Source: Sphingomonas sp. JC676 (lineage in GTDB: Bacteria; Pseudomonadota; Alphaproteobacteria; Sphingomonadales; Sphingomonadaceae). Taken from it: a stretch of DNA of 64,000 bases. Below the pieces are notes generated by a model that searched no databases, had not been told where the DNA came from, and was given only the letters and a program-made list of their open reading frames with translations. This document shows positions 15,626 through 25,652 of this stretch, piece after piece. The stretch lies in assembly GCF_014489075.1 (NCBI RefSeq), contig NZ_JACTGR010000001.1, positions 1,178,001-1,242,000 on the forward strand. Direction: 5' to 3'. A program made the position numbers and the translations under genes. How positions within the stretch are numbered: the stretch's first letter is position 1; each line of letters begins with the position of its first letter.

Positions 15626-18298
15626 TCAATCGGGCGCGTAATCGCCCACCAGTGCGAGCAGCTCGACGAAGTTAAGCGACCATTGCGCGGTGTTGTTGGT
15701 GGTGAGCCCTGGGATCTCGCGCCGCGCCTCCAGCGCGGTGGGACCCGCAACTTCGCGTTGCTTGGCGAACAGCGGCTCGGTCATTGTCCCGCCCCGGCCG
15801 TGCAGCAGCTCGGTCCAGGCGCGCCGGGCGAGCGACGGATCCTGCTTCTTCCAGGCGGCATAGGCGGTCATCCGCGCGTACCAGACCGTGGTGTAGAGCT
15901 TGTCCGCGCCGAACAGCGGGTTGAGCGCCCCCGTCCCCAATGCCTTCACCCGCTCAGGCTCGGGCAGGTTATAGTTTTCGCCGAAGCGGACCAAAGCCGC
16001 ATCCCATTCGGGCACGTCCAGCAACGTATCGAGCTCGAACAGCACCTGCGCGCCGCCGAACAGCATGGTCAGGAGGTAATAGACCTTGAAGTGATAGCCG
16101 ATGTCAAAGAGCTGGCCGGTCGCCGGATCATAGCCCATCGGCGGGCCGGAGAAGAGCCCGTCCGGCATGTTGGCGAGCGCCTTCAGTCCTTTCAGGATGC
16201 GGTCGCGCCACTTGATGTCGCCGGTCCGCTCCCACTCGGTCATCCAGTTGCCGGCAAAGGCAAACCAGTCCGGGCCGCTGCGCGCGATCGCGGGGTAGCG
16301 CGACGGCTCCATGATCTTCCGCACCGGGCTGATCTTCGCGATCACCTGATCGGAATCGACCACGAAGCGCATCAGGTCGCCGGTGCGCTCGTCCGCCGTC
16401 AGATAATGGAGGAACCGCCGCAGCGGCGCCATGCTGATCCGCGGCTCCTTGGCGCTGTCGCCCCAGTGGCGCACGCCGTGGCGCGTGCCGAGCTTGGCGT
16501 ACGGCCCCAGATGATAGAAATCGACTTCGCTGGTGTGGCGCGTCATCGCCTCCGCCATGCGGAAGCGTTTCGCATCGCCCGAGCGCAGGAACGCGGTCCA
16601 GAGCCAGAGATCCGACCCCATCTCGCTATTGTCCCACGCATAGCCGCCGACATCGTAGCGCCAGGCATGACGATCGTCGTCATAGCTGTGCATGATGTCG
16701 CCATAGTCCCAGAAGCCGTACCAGTCGCGCTGCTCGACCTCGTGCTGGTAGAAGCCCAGCAGCCGGTCATACCGATCCTCGAGCTTCGCCTTTCCCGGCG
16801 TGGAGCGATCGGGCAGGCTCCAGATGCCGAACACGCCGGTGGCATGGAGGTGCTCGGGCGATGCTGCCAGCAGCGGCGGCTCGCGGAGCATTTGCGCGAC
16901 CTTTATCAGCTCCGCGCGGGTTGGCGTCGCGTCTTGCAACCAGAGGAATATTTCAGTGGTCCGCCCGATGCCCGTCGCGGTGGCAAAAGCGGGCTCGTAA
17001 TCCTCATACTGGATGTCGAGTCCGTGCGCCGTGTCGCTATAGTGACGCAAATCCATCGCGCCGCCGTCGGGCGACCAGAACCACAGGGTCACCGTCGCAG
17101 CATAGCCATCTGCGCCGTTGATCTCGACAGCGCCAGGGCTGCGCTGCCAGAAGTCGCGCGCGCCGAGCGCCACGCCGCCGGAGATGCCGCCGACATAGGC
17201 AAGCCCGCTCGCGCGACCGCCATGATCGGCCTTGATCCAGGCGAGCCCGGGCTTGCGTCGCTTGGTGATCGCGAACTGGCGCGATCCGCCCTGGAACAGC
17301 TTGAAATCGCCGAAGCTCGGGACGGTGAGCAGTTGTTCGCGCGTCTTGGCATCCATCGCGCCGAGCGCGGGAACGGGCTTGCCGTCGAGCTGGTCCTTGA
17401 ACCGATCCGCGAGCGCGAACAGCCCCGGCTGCCAGCCCGGCAGGTTGCGCACCGCCTCTCCGAACACCCCCTCGCCTTCCCCGACGAAGCGGACATGGCG
17501 ATTGTGGAGATCGTCGCGCATCGGCACGTCGAAGCGGATGCCGAGCCCGGAAATGAAGTCCTTGGTGCCGTCGCCATCGAACGCGAAGCTGTGGACCATG
17601 CGCAGCATCCGGCCGTCGCCATGCACGGCGAGGCGCAGTGTGAAAGGCAGCCAATCCCGGCCCTCCCCGCGATGCACGCCGTCGATCCGCACCACCGCGC
17701 GCACCGGCCCGCGCTGCTCGATCGCCACCGACTGCACGAGGCTCTCGAAGTTTTGTACTCGCGTGCTCGTAGCTTCCGGCGCATCCTGACGCAGCGCCAC
17801 CAGCCGGCCGTTGCGCAGCGTCTCGCGCCCCGCCAGCGTTGCGCTGGCGATCACTGCGGGGCCGCTTCTGGGGATCACATATTCTGCCGCACCGGAGCGA
17901 ATCACGACCACATCGGCGCGTTCGCGTATCGAAACCGATGCAGCGGGAAGCGCAGGTTTGCCGGGAGCTATGCGCAGGCCCTCGGCGGGGAGGCGCCCCG
18001 ATGCCGCGTGGCCGGTCCATTTGACCGATCCGTCCGGCCAATAGGCCAATGTCCAGCTCTGCAACGGCACGGTGCCGGCGGCGAGCGCCGTCCCTTGACT
18101 TAATGTCCCGCGCGGCCAGGAGACGCCCCAGGTCAGCGCGAAATCGGCCTCCGGCGCATCGCCGCCCAGCCAGCGGACAGCAATCGGCTCGGCGCGGCCA
18201 GCGGTGGATGCCACGGAAGGCGACGCGCCGGCTGCGAGCAGCCCGCCCGCCGTCAACTTGACCGCGTCGCGGCGTGTGAATGCGATTTCGTCGGACAT
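15626..18298 (-). CDS. PL26-like exo-rhamnogalacturonan lyase, Tat-exported, copy 1
   Basis: 890 residues. GAGGAGG precedes ATG 18298. The Tat signal FTRRDAVKLTAGGLLAAGA is followed by a beta-rich N-terminal domain (WGVSWPRGTLSQG, SWTLAYWPDGSVKWTGHA), a super-beta-sandwich domain, and a large helical toroid with DWYGFWDYGDIMHSYDDD, WRYDVGGYAWDNSE, DLWLWTAFLRSG and MTRHTSEVDFYHLGPYA. This matches the PcRGLX architecture (PL26), often annotated only as a Tat signal domain protein. The family releases unsaturated GalA-rhamnose disaccharide from the ends of RG-I. It is last in an operon with TonB receptor 2 and a PL22-like lyase. Activity is inferred from family; a paralogue lies at 22882. Confidence 0.82.
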   Translation of the reverse strand: MSDEIAFTRRDAVKLTAGGLLAAGASPSVASTAGRAEPIAVRWLGGDAPEADFALTWGVSWPRGTLSQGTALAAGTVPLQSWTLAYWPDGSVKWTGHAASGRLPAEGLRIAPGKPALPAASVSIRERADVVVIRSGAAEYVIPRSGPAVIASATLAGRETLRNGRLVALRQDAPEATSTRVQNFESLVQSVAIEQRGPVRAVVRIDGVHRGEGRDWLPFTLRLAVHGDGRMLRMVHSFAFDGDGTKDFISGLGIRFDVPMRDDLHNRHVRFVGEGEGVFGEAVRNLPGWQPGLFALADRFKDQLDGKPVPALGAMDAKTREQLLTVPSFGDFKLFQGGSRQFAITKRRKPGLAWIKADHGGRASGLAYVGGISGGVALGARDFWQRSPGAVEINGADGYAATVTLWFWSPDGGAMDLRHYSDTAHGLDIQYEDYEPAFATATGIGRTTEIFLWLQDATPTRAELIKVAQMLREPPLLAASPEHLHATGVFGIWSLPDRSTPGKAKLEDRYDRLLGFYQHEVEQRDWYGFWDYGDIMHSYDDDRHAWRYDVGGYAWDNSEMGSDLWLWTAFLRSGDAKRFRMAEAMTRHTSEVDFYHLGPYAKLGTRHGVRHWGDSAKEPRISMAPLRRFLHYLTADERTGDLMRFVVDSDQVIAKISPVRKIMEPSRYPAIARSGPDWFAFAGNWMTEWERTGDIKWRDRILKGLKALANMPDGLFSGPPMGYDPATGQLFDIGYHFKVYYLLTMLFGGAQVLFELDTLLDVPEWDAALVRFGENYNLPEPERVKALGTGALNPLFGADKLYTTVWYARMTAYAAWKKQDPSLARRAWTELLHGRGGTMTEPLFAKQREVAGPTALEARREIPGLTTNNTAQWSLNFVELLALVGDYAPD

Positions 18299-18321
18299 CT
18301 GACCTCCTCGAAAAAGGACAG

Positions 18322-18362
18322 CCGGGGCACGCCATCTAACCCGAGAAGTGGGGTGTCCCCGG
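18322..18362. other. hairpin between PL22-like copy 1 and PL26-like copy 1
   Basis: CCGGGGCACGCC (18322-18333) can pair imperfectly with GGGGTGTCCCCGG (18350-18362). There is no T-run, so it is not a clear terminator; it could be an RNA-processing or stability element within the operon. Confidence 0.3.
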
Positions 18363-18380
18363 CCAAGGGGGGAGGTTCGG

Positions 18381-19676
18381 TTACAGATCCCGGTCGTCGG
18401 GCACCGGCGCGATCACGAGCGACAATGTCTTGCCGTCGGTCATCATGCCGGACTGGAGCAAAACGCGTGTTCCATCCGGGCTGAAGCTGGGATGGGCATG
18501 ATCGGGGCGCATGCGGTGGCCCGCGGTGAGCAAGGTGCGCTTGCCGGTACGGCGGTTGATCAGATGGACATTGCCGTCGAAATCGTCGCCCGCGGCCCAA
18601 TGCCCGTCATAAGTGACGCCGTTGTGCCAATATCCACCGGTGTTGCTGGCGTCCTGCGGGATGTTGACGCTGTTGAAGTATTTCAGCTCGCTGCGAGTGA
18701 CCGTCGTGCTGTCGGTCTGGCCGAGATTCTCGATGCGGCCGTCGCGCAACGACACCACCATGATCCCCGACGGCCGCTGGCGCAGCTTCATCGTGTGGCC
18801 CATCAGGTTGAAGATGACATGGTCGGCATCAGCGAACTGCTCATGCGTCACCCAATCGTCCGGCCCCTCGACATAGACCGGGCGGTTGCCGGTGCCGTCG
18901 CCATTGACCAGCCACATGCGCTGGTCGGCATCGCCGCCGGTCTCGTGGCAATACATGATCTCGCCGGGCTTGAGCGGATTGGCCTGGAGATGACCGATCA
19001 GCCAGGGCGTCTTCAGGATCACCTTGGTCGCGCCGGTGGCGATGTTCACCGAGCGGATGCCGCTCGGCACCTGCGGCGCCAGCGCGCCGGGCGCGCGCGG
19101 CGGCTCCTTGCGCTGGGTGAAGCTGACATAGGCAGTCTTTTCGTCGGCATCGAGGCCGAAGCCCTGCGTGACCGATCCATCCTTCGGCATGGTCGCGACG
19201 ATCCGCTCATAGCCGCCGGCGCGCATCTGGCCCTTCAGCGAGTCCTCGAGCAGTGGCCCAAGATCGATCTCGACCAGCTCGGCGCCGACACCCTCGCCCG
19301 GTTGGCGCGTGTAATAAACCTTGTTCGAAAGCTTGGCGACGTTGAGCCCGCTGGTGTTGACGCCCACGCTGTCGGTGATCTGGACGATGTCACCGGTGAT
19401 CTCGTTGACCACGAACGCTTGCGGCGTGGCCGATGCGGCGCGGTTGGACGAGCGGAAGACGATCCAGTTGCCGTCCATCGTCCATTGCCGGTGCGTCGGG
19501 TAGATCTTGGAATCGCTGGAGACGCCCGAGGTCAGGATCTTGAGCGGACGGCCGGTGACACGATCGACGACGGTACGCATCTCGGGCGCGAAACGCTTGC
19601 CGACGTCACTGGCTTGCGCAGGCACAACCCAGACAATGGCGGCGACCATCGCGCCGCCAATCAGGCGATTCAGCAT
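18381..19676 (-). CDS. PL22-like oligogalacturonate lyase, exported, copy 1
   Basis: 431 residues. GGAGAGAG precedes ATG 19676. A signal peptide (LIGGAMVAAIVWVVPAQA) is followed by a seven-bladed beta-propeller with PD40-like blades. Family landmarks: IMYCHETGGDADQRMWLVNG (about residue 240), THEQFADADHVIFN (about 277) and RPDHAHPSFSPDG (about 390). The last matches the His-x-His metal-ligand segment of PL22. The segment that usually reads CHEGPWH is here CHETGGD. PL22 enzymes cut digalacturonates to 4-deoxy-5-keto-uronates and are usually cytoplasmic; this one should act in the periplasm. It lies 80 bp downstream of TonB receptor 2. Confidence 0.8.
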   Translation of the reverse strand: MLNRLIGGAMVAAIVWVVPAQASDVGKRFAPEMRTVVDRVTGRPLKILTSGVSSDSKIYPTHRQWTMDGNWIVFRSSNRAASATPQAFVVNEITGDIVQITDSVGVNTSGLNVAKLSNKVYYTRQPGEGVGAELVEIDLGPLLEDSLKGQMRAGGYERIVATMPKDGSVTQGFGLDADEKTAYVSFTQRKEPPRAPGALAPQVPSGIRSVNIATGATKVILKTPWLIGHLQANPLKPGEIMYCHETGGDADQRMWLVNGDGTGNRPVYVEGPDDWVTHEQFADADHVIFNLMGHTMKLRQRPSGIMVVSLRDGRIENLGQTDSTTVTRSELKYFNSVNIPQDASNTGGYWHNGVTYDGHWAAGDDFDGNVHLINRRTGKRTLLTAGHRMRPDHAHPSFSPDGTRVLLQSGMMTDGKTLSLVIAPVPDDRDL

Positions 19677-19756
19677 GTCTCTCTCCTATTGTCTCAATAG
19701 GCTTCCCGGCTAGGTCAAAGCCCTTGCCCGGCCGGGAAACTCTATGAGCTTAGATC

Positions 19757-22711
19757 TCAGAACTTGAAGCGCGCGCCGACGAAGAACTGGCGGCCGGTCT
19801 TGCTGTAGACCTGCTGGTCACGGATCGTCTTGCCGTCCCAGAAATCGGTCGCCTGGTTGGTCAGGTTCAGCATGTCGATGCTGATGCCGATATTCTTGGT
19901 GACGTCGTACGAGATCGAGGCATCGAGGTTGAAGTTTGAATAGCTTCCCGTCGCATCGGCAAGGCCGGCGCGTAGCGGCACCGTGCGCAGATATTCGCTG
20001 CGATAAGCGCCCGAAAGGCGTGCCGACAGGCCGCCGCCGTCGTAATAGAGCGTCGCGTTGAACGAGTTCGGTGACACGTTGGTCAGCTGGTCGGTCAGCT
20101 TCGGACCGCCCGAATTCGCGGTCAGGAAGTAGGTGATCTTCGAGTCGATGTGCGTGTAGTTGAGCAGCGCGCCGAAATTCTTGAGGAAGCCCGGCAGGAA
20201 GGTGAAGGGCTGCTGATAGTTGATTTCCAGGCCCTTGATCGTGCCGCCCGCCGTTGTCTGGAAATTGGTGATGTTGATCGGCGCATTGGGATCCGTGCCT
20301 GCCGGGAAGGCTGAGATCGGGATGCCGCTGTTGGCGATCGTGGTCTGGGTCAGCAGCTGCTGGGCGAAGGTCTGAAGCCGCTTCTGGAAGACCGCCACCG
20401 ACAGCACGGCGCCACGCTGGAAATACCATTCGGCGCTCGCGTCGAGATTGGTCGCACGAAACGGCTCGAGTTCCGGGTTGCCGACCGTCGACGAATAGTT
20501 GCTGCCCGTCACGGTGACCGCACCGCCCGGGGTCAGGTTGCCGAGCGCGGGGCGCGACAGCACCTTGGCCGCGGCGAAGCGGAAGATCAACTTGTCGCCG
20601 ACTTCCAGGCCCAGATTCGCGGCGGGCAGGAAGTCCGAATATTTCCTTCGCGCCTCGACCGCCGGCAGCGCCGCCGAGATGAAGCCGGTCGAAAATTGGC
20701 TGGTCCAGGCGTAGCGCGCACCGACATTGCCGCGCAGGCGCAGATTGTCGTTCAGCGGCAGGTTGAAATCCATCTGGGCATAGGGGCTGTTGTCTGTCTC
20801 GCGCACGAACCGGTTGTTGCCCAGCGCCGCGCTCGTGCTGATACGGAAGTCGCCGAGCGCATTCACGCAGTTACAGTTGAAGTCATAGACTTTCTCGAAC
20901 GCATCGATGTTCGGCACGATGAACTTCGTGGTTGAGCCGTCCGGCAGGTTCAGCTGCCGGCCGAAGTCGTTGATGGGCTGGCTCAGGCTCGCGAGCGTAG
21001 TCCCCGCGGGGATGTTCCCGTTCACGATCGTCGACGCGGTGCGCGACAGGCTGATCGTCTGGAACGTGAACTGCTTGTACGCATAACCGATCTTGCCGGT
21101 GATCGCGTCGCTGAACTCCCACTGGAAGTCGACCTTGCCGTTCTTGAACTTGTTGTCGACGCGCTGGCGCTGGACGCGGATGTCCGAATAGCCGTTGATG
21201 AAGCCCCAGTTGGCGGGGTCCGACGCATCGAAACCGAAGTTCAGGAGGCCGCGACGCTTGTCCGCGCGGGTGTCGTAGATGAAGCCGTCGCTGTCGAGCC
21301 GGTCGAACGAGATCAGCGTGAATTCTGGGATCTCGAACAGCGAACGCGACTGGCCGTAGAGGACGTTGAGCTTGCCGTGCTCGCCGATGTCCTGCTTCAG
21401 ATTGGCCGACAGCTGCCAGAAGGTCGTCTTCGAACGCTCGCGCGCGTTGGTCATGCGGAAATCGACATCGTCGAACACGCCGTAGCGCAGCAGTCCAGTG
21501 TCATCGACTTCGGCGTCGCGGATCTTCATGTTCGGACGGCCGGTCGCCTGCGCAGCGGTGAGGCTGCCTGCGGCGGTGCCGTTACCGCGATTGAAGCTGA
21601 TCGGGTTGGTCGCTAGGTCGTTCTTGTCCTGGTTGTACCGCGAATAGGCCGCGTCGACCGTCAGCAGCGTCGAGGCGCTCGGCTGCCACTGGAGCGCGCC
21701 GGTGAGGCCCAGGCGCTCCTGGCGGTTGATGAACCGGCCATAGCCCGGAAGCCGCGGGATGAAGACGCCGGCCTTGGCGATCTTGTTATAGGCGTCGGGA
21801 GTCGATCCCGGATTGGCGCCCGGCGCGGGCGTGCAGTTCGGGGTGAACGGTGCGGTGGTGACCAGCGTGTTGATCGGCGTGACCGAGGTGCCGGGGACGA
21901 CGGGGCAGAAGCCGTTGAGCTGCTCCCAATAGTCCGACAGCGCGGTGTTGGAATAGGCCTCTTCCTCGACGGTGCGCTTCGAATAGGCGGCGGAGAAGAG
22001 CAGGCCGATCGTGTCACCGGCAAAGGTGTCGCTGATCAGGCCGGCGACGCGCGGCTGAACATGCTCTCCCATCTCGTAATAGGCGCCCTGCACGCTCACC
22101 GCGCCGCGCAGGCCCTTCTTGTCGAACGGGCGGGCGGTGGTGAGATCGACGGTGGCGCCGAGCGAACCCTCGTCCACCTCGGCCGATTGCGACTTGCGCA
22201 CCACGATCGAGTTGAACAGGTCCGACGCGAACAGGCTGAAGTCGAAGCCGCGGCCGCGATTGACGGTGGAGCCCAAGGTCGAGCCGGTGGTGGCGGCGAT
22301 CGCTTCCAGGCCGTTGAGGCGGACGCGCGAGAAGTCGCCGCCCAGGCCGCGAACGGTGATGTTGCGGCCCTCGCCGGCGTCGCGCTCGATCGAGATGCCG
22401 GGAATGCGCTGCAGCGATTCCGCGACGTTCGCATCCGGGAAGTCCGCCATGTCCTGCGCGTTGATGACGTCAACGATGTCGTTCGACTGGCGCTTGACGT
22501 TGAGCGCGCTCTCCAGCGAGCCGCGCAGGCCGGTGACGACGATCTCGTTGCCGGTTTGGACCTGGTCGTCCGCCTGCGCCTGCTCGGCGGCAGGCTGCTC
22601 GGTGGTCTGGGCGGCCGCGTTGCTCGCCCAGCACGCCGCAGTCGCGATCGCGAACATCGAGACGCAGGTTTGGACTCGAATTCGTCCCCGATGACCGATG
22701 AAAATCTTCAT
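19757..22711 (-). CDS. TonB-dependent outer-membrane receptor (Xanthomonas-Caulobacter type), pectin locus copy 2
   Basis: 984 residues from ATG 22711, chosen because GGGAGAG precedes it; the 27 upstream in-frame codons have no signal character. The signal peptide VSMFAIATAACWASNAAAQ is followed by an acidic Gln-rich linker, the TonB-box region EIVVTGLRGSLESALNVKRQ, and plug motifs VINAQDMADFPDANVAESLQ, IPGISIERDAGEGRNITVRG and VRLNGLEAIA. The barrel ends in QFFVGARFKF. It is the first gene of an operon with PL22-like and PL26-like lyases, which points to RG-I or homogalacturonan fragments as ligand. It is divergent from PL26-like copy 2 across a 170-bp promoter region. Confidence 0.95.
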   Translation of the reverse strand: MKIFIGHRGRIRVQTCVSMFAIATAACWASNAAAQTTEQPAAEQAQADDQVQTGNEIVVTGLRGSLESALNVKRQSNDIVDVINAQDMADFPDANVAESLQRIPGISIERDAGEGRNITVRGLGGDFSRVRLNGLEAIAATTGSTLGSTVNRGRGFDFSLFASDLFNSIVVRKSQSAEVDEGSLGATVDLTTARPFDKKGLRGAVSVQGAYYEMGEHVQPRVAGLISDTFAGDTIGLLFSAAYSKRTVEEEAYSNTALSDYWEQLNGFCPVVPGTSVTPINTLVTTAPFTPNCTPAPGANPGSTPDAYNKIAKAGVFIPRLPGYGRFINRQERLGLTGALQWQPSASTLLTVDAAYSRYNQDKNDLATNPISFNRGNGTAAGSLTAAQATGRPNMKIRDAEVDDTGLLRYGVFDDVDFRMTNARERSKTTFWQLSANLKQDIGEHGKLNVLYGQSRSLFEIPEFTLISFDRLDSDGFIYDTRADKRRGLLNFGFDASDPANWGFINGYSDIRVQRQRVDNKFKNGKVDFQWEFSDAITGKIGYAYKQFTFQTISLSRTASTIVNGNIPAGTTLASLSQPINDFGRQLNLPDGSTTKFIVPNIDAFEKVYDFNCNCVNALGDFRISTSAALGNNRFVRETDNSPYAQMDFNLPLNDNLRLRGNVGARYAWTSQFSTGFISAALPAVEARRKYSDFLPAANLGLEVGDKLIFRFAAAKVLSRPALGNLTPGGAVTVTGSNYSSTVGNPELEPFRATNLDASAEWYFQRGAVLSVAVFQKRLQTFAQQLLTQTTIANSGIPISAFPAGTDPNAPINITNFQTTAGGTIKGLEINYQQPFTFLPGFLKNFGALLNYTHIDSKITYFLTANSGGPKLTDQLTNVSPNSFNATLYYDGGGLSARLSGAYRSEYLRTVPLRAGLADATGSYSNFNLDASISYDVTKNIGISIDMLNLTNQATDFWDGKTIRDQQVYSKTGRQFFVGARFKF

Positions 22712-22826
22712 TACGCTCTCCCATCTGAACGTGCGTCTCTGCGCACTTTGGCAACGCGACGCTGGTGCCGCTTGATCGAGCACAACATGCAACCGAATCC
22801 GACATTAGTCAAATATTGGTAGACCG

Positions 22827-22841
22827 TTCCATATGGTGGAA
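22827..22841. promoter_or_regulatory. TTCCA-N5-TGGAA inverted repeat (site 2)
   Basis: TTCCATATGGTGGAA: perfect 5-bp arms, between TonB receptor 2 and PL26-like copy 2, 41 bp upstream of the latter's ATG. The arms and spacing are the same as at 7077-7091. Confidence 0.6.
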
Positions 22842-22881
22842 TTATACCGTGCCCCAGATAACAGAGCGAGGAGAGGGCTGG

Positions 22882-25647
22882 ATGACCGAGATTCCCGTGA
22901 GTCGGCGTGACTTCATCAAGCAGGCGGCGCTAGCCGGAGCAGCGGTGCCCATGGTGACCGATGCGGCCGTCGCCGCGACGACTCAGACCCAGAAGCCGTC
23001 TCCGGACGCGGACATCGCCTGGCTCGACGGTGCCCCACCCGCGACTCACGAAGGGCAGAGCTGGGGCATGCCCTGGCCGCGCGGCACCGTCCCCGCTCGC
23101 GCCCAGTTCCGGGCCGCGACGAGCACCGGCAAGTCCGTGCCGGTGCAGAGCTGGACCACCGCCTGGTGGCCCGACGGTTCGATCAAATGGACCGCGCACG
23201 CGATTCCTGCGGGCGAAGCGCTGGCGGATGGTCTGCGAGTCGCGCCGGGTAAATCCCCCGCCCCTGCCCAGCCGGTCCGCGTCACGGCCGGCGGCGACTC
23301 GATCGAGGTGAGCACAGGCGCCGTCACCTGGCGTATCGGCAAAAGCGGCGACGCGATCCTGCGCTCGGCCACGAATGGCGGCCGCGAGTCGCTGCGCGAC
23401 GTACGCCTGGTCGCCACGGCACAGAACGGCCCGGACAGTGACGACGGGGCGCACGCCGCGATCGAGCGCTACACCAGCGACATCACCTCCACGACGATCG
23501 AGCAGAACGGCCCCGTCCGTGCCGTGATCCGGGTGGAGGGCACACACAAGGCCGGCGCGCGCGGCTGGCTGCCCTTCACGCTCCGCCTCTATTTCCACGC
23601 CGGCTCGCAAGCGGTGCGGATCGTCCACAGCTTCATCTTCGACGGTGATCCGGACAAGGACTTCATCCGCGGCCTGGGCCTTAGCGGCGCGGTGCCGATG
23701 CGCGATCAGCCGCATGACCGTCATGTCCGATTCGCCGGCCAGGACGGCGGGCTATGGGGGGAGGCAGTCCGCCCGCTCACCGGTCTGCGGCGCGACTCGG
23801 GCAAGCAGTTCCGCGATACGCAGGTTGCGGGCATCGCCACGCCTTCCGCCGCCGAACTGCCAAAGCCGGTGCGGGAGACGCTTCAATACATCCCGGCCTG
23901 GGGCGATTTCACCCTCGCCCAGCCCAATGCCGACGGCTTCGCGATCACCAAACGCACCAAACCCGGTCATGGCTGGATCGATGTAGATACCGCCGGCCGC
24001 GCGCCGGGGCTCGGCCTTATCGGCGGCCCTTCCGGCGGCGTCGCCTTCGGGATGAAGGATTTCTGGCAGCGCTGCCCGGTACGGCTCGACGTCCGCGACG
24101 CCGCCACCGATCTCGCCCATTTCACGATCTGGCACCACGCGCCCGATGCCGCGGCGATGGATCTGCGCATGTATCATGACGGTCTCGGCATGAACGACCA
24201 TGTCGCCGAGAATCAGGGCCTCGACATCACCTACGAGGACTATGAGAAAGGCTGGGGCACCGCCCACGGCATCGCGCGCACCACCGAGTTCACGCTCTGG
24301 GCGCTGCCCGCCACCCCGCCGCGCGCACGGCTCGTCGAAATGGCGCATGAAGTCTCGCGCCAGCCCCGCCTGACTTGCGCGCCCGCCCGCATCAATGCCG
24401 CCGGCGTGTTCGGAGATTGGAGCCTGGTCGATCGCTCGACCGCCGCGCGCAAGGCGATCGAGGACCAGAACGACGCATTGCTCGATTATTATGTCGGCCA
24501 GGTCGACCAGCGCCGCTGGTACGGCTTCTGGAACTATGGCGACGTGATGCACAGCTACGATACCGATCGCCATGTCTGGCGCTACGATATCGGCGGCTAT
24601 GCCTGGGACAATAGCGAGCTCTCGACCGACCTCTGGCTCTGGTATTCCTATCTGCGCAGCGGCCGCGCCGACGTCTTCCGCATGGCCGAGGCGATGACGC
24701 GCCACACCGGTGAGGTCGATGTCTATCATATCGGCCCCTATCGCGGCTTCGGCACCCGCCACGGCGTGCAGCACTGGAGCGACAGCTCGAAGCAGCCGCG
24801 TGTCTCCAACGCCGCCTATCGCCGCATCTATTATTTCCTCACCGCCGACGAGCGCTGCGGCGACCTGATGCACGCGCTGATCGACAGCGACTATACGCTC
24901 CAGCGCGTCGAGATCGGCCGCAAGGTGGATGAGCGCGCGCCGGGTTCAGCGCCGCCGGGCGGCAACAGCGCGGTCAAGGCCGCGGGAGCGCTGCCCGATG
25001 GTCAGGTGTTCGTCCAGTTCGGCACGACCTGGGGCTCGCTGATCTCCGCCTGGCTCACCGAATGGGAGCGCACGCGCGACACCAAGTGGCGCGACCGGAT
25101 CGTGACCGGCATGCGCTCGATCGCCACCCTGAAGCAGGGCTGGTTCGCCGGCGGCGCGCCGTTCGAGCTCAAAACCGGGCGGTTCCTCGGCCCCGGCGAC
25201 AAGGTGAGCGTCAGCCATCTCAACGGCGTGTTCGGCGTGTTCGAGATGCATGCGGAGCTGCTCGAACTACTCGACGAGGCCGCCTATCGCGAAGTCTGGC
25301 TCGACTATTGCGCCTTCTACAATGCGAGCGACGCGGAGTTCCGCGCCAAGACCGGCCAGCCCGGCCGCGGCCGGGGCCTTCGCGCCGCGCATTCGCGTTT
25401 CACTGCCTATGCCGCCGTCCAGCGGAAGGACGCTGCGCTCGCCAAACGCGCCTGGGGCGAATTCCTGGGATCGGACGATGGGCACGATACTGCCGCTCTC
25501 GGCAGGGTCCGCCGCATCTCAGGCCCCGATGTGCTGAAGCCCATCGACGAGATGGCGGGCGTCTCTACCAACGGCACCGCGCAATGGGGCCTGGCCGCGG
25601 TCGCCAATCTCGCGTTGATCGGCGACGCGCTCGAGTCCGGCCGATGA
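22882..25647 (+). CDS. PL26-like exo-rhamnogalacturonan lyase, Tat-exported, copy 2
   Basis: 921 residues from ATG 22882 (GAGGAGAGG upstream); the frame is open to 22765 but that part lies in the promoter region. The Tat signal is VSRRDFIKQAALAGAAVPMV. Domain order matches copy 1: SWGMPWPRGTVPA and SWTTAWWPDGSIKWTAHA near the N-terminus, then a beta-sandwich, then a helical toroid with RWYGFWNYGDVMHSYDTD, WRYDIGGYAWDNSELSTD and MTRHTGEVDVYHIGPYRG. The closely similar toroid blocks show the two are paralogues. Copy 2 is 31 residues longer, with an extra segment (PGSAPPGGNSAVKAAGALP) in the C-terminal third. Predicted periplasmic exo-acting RG-I lyase. Confidence 0.82.
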   Translation: MTEIPVSRRDFIKQAALAGAAVPMVTDAAVAATTQTQKPSPDADIAWLDGAPPATHEGQSWGMPWPRGTVPARAQFRAATSTGKSVPVQSWTTAWWPDGSIKWTAHAIPAGEALADGLRVAPGKSPAPAQPVRVTAGGDSIEVSTGAVTWRIGKSGDAILRSATNGGRESLRDVRLVATAQNGPDSDDGAHAAIERYTSDITSTTIEQNGPVRAVIRVEGTHKAGARGWLPFTLRLYFHAGSQAVRIVHSFIFDGDPDKDFIRGLGLSGAVPMRDQPHDRHVRFAGQDGGLWGEAVRPLTGLRRDSGKQFRDTQVAGIATPSAAELPKPVRETLQYIPAWGDFTLAQPNADGFAITKRTKPGHGWIDVDTAGRAPGLGLIGGPSGGVAFGMKDFWQRCPVRLDVRDAATDLAHFTIWHHAPDAAAMDLRMYHDGLGMNDHVAENQGLDITYEDYEKGWGTAHGIARTTEFTLWALPATPPRARLVEMAHEVSRQPRLTCAPARINAAGVFGDWSLVDRSTAARKAIEDQNDALLDYYVGQVDQRRWYGFWNYGDVMHSYDTDRHVWRYDIGGYAWDNSELSTDLWLWYSYLRSGRADVFRMAEAMTRHTGEVDVYHIGPYRGFGTRHGVQHWSDSSKQPRVSNAAYRRIYYFLTADERCGDLMHALIDSDYTLQRVEIGRKVDERAPGSAPPGGNSAVKAAGALPDGQVFVQFGTTWGSLISAWLTEWERTRDTKWRDRIVTGMRSIATLKQGWFAGGAPFELKTGRFLGPGDKVSVSHLNGVFGVFEMHAELLELLDEAAYREVWLDYCAFYNASDAEFRAKTGQPGRGRGLRAAHSRFTAYAAVQRKDAALAKRAWGEFLGSDDGHDTAALGRVRRISGPDVLKPIDEMAGVSTNGTAQWGLAAVANLALIGDALESGR

Positions 25648-25652
25648 TCCGC

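Noticed and set aside
15683-18103. 806-codon open frame opposite PL26-like copy 1
   Set aside because: Low-complexity Arg/Ala/Pro composition and no start signal; the minus-strand gene has a Tat signal and paralogue support.
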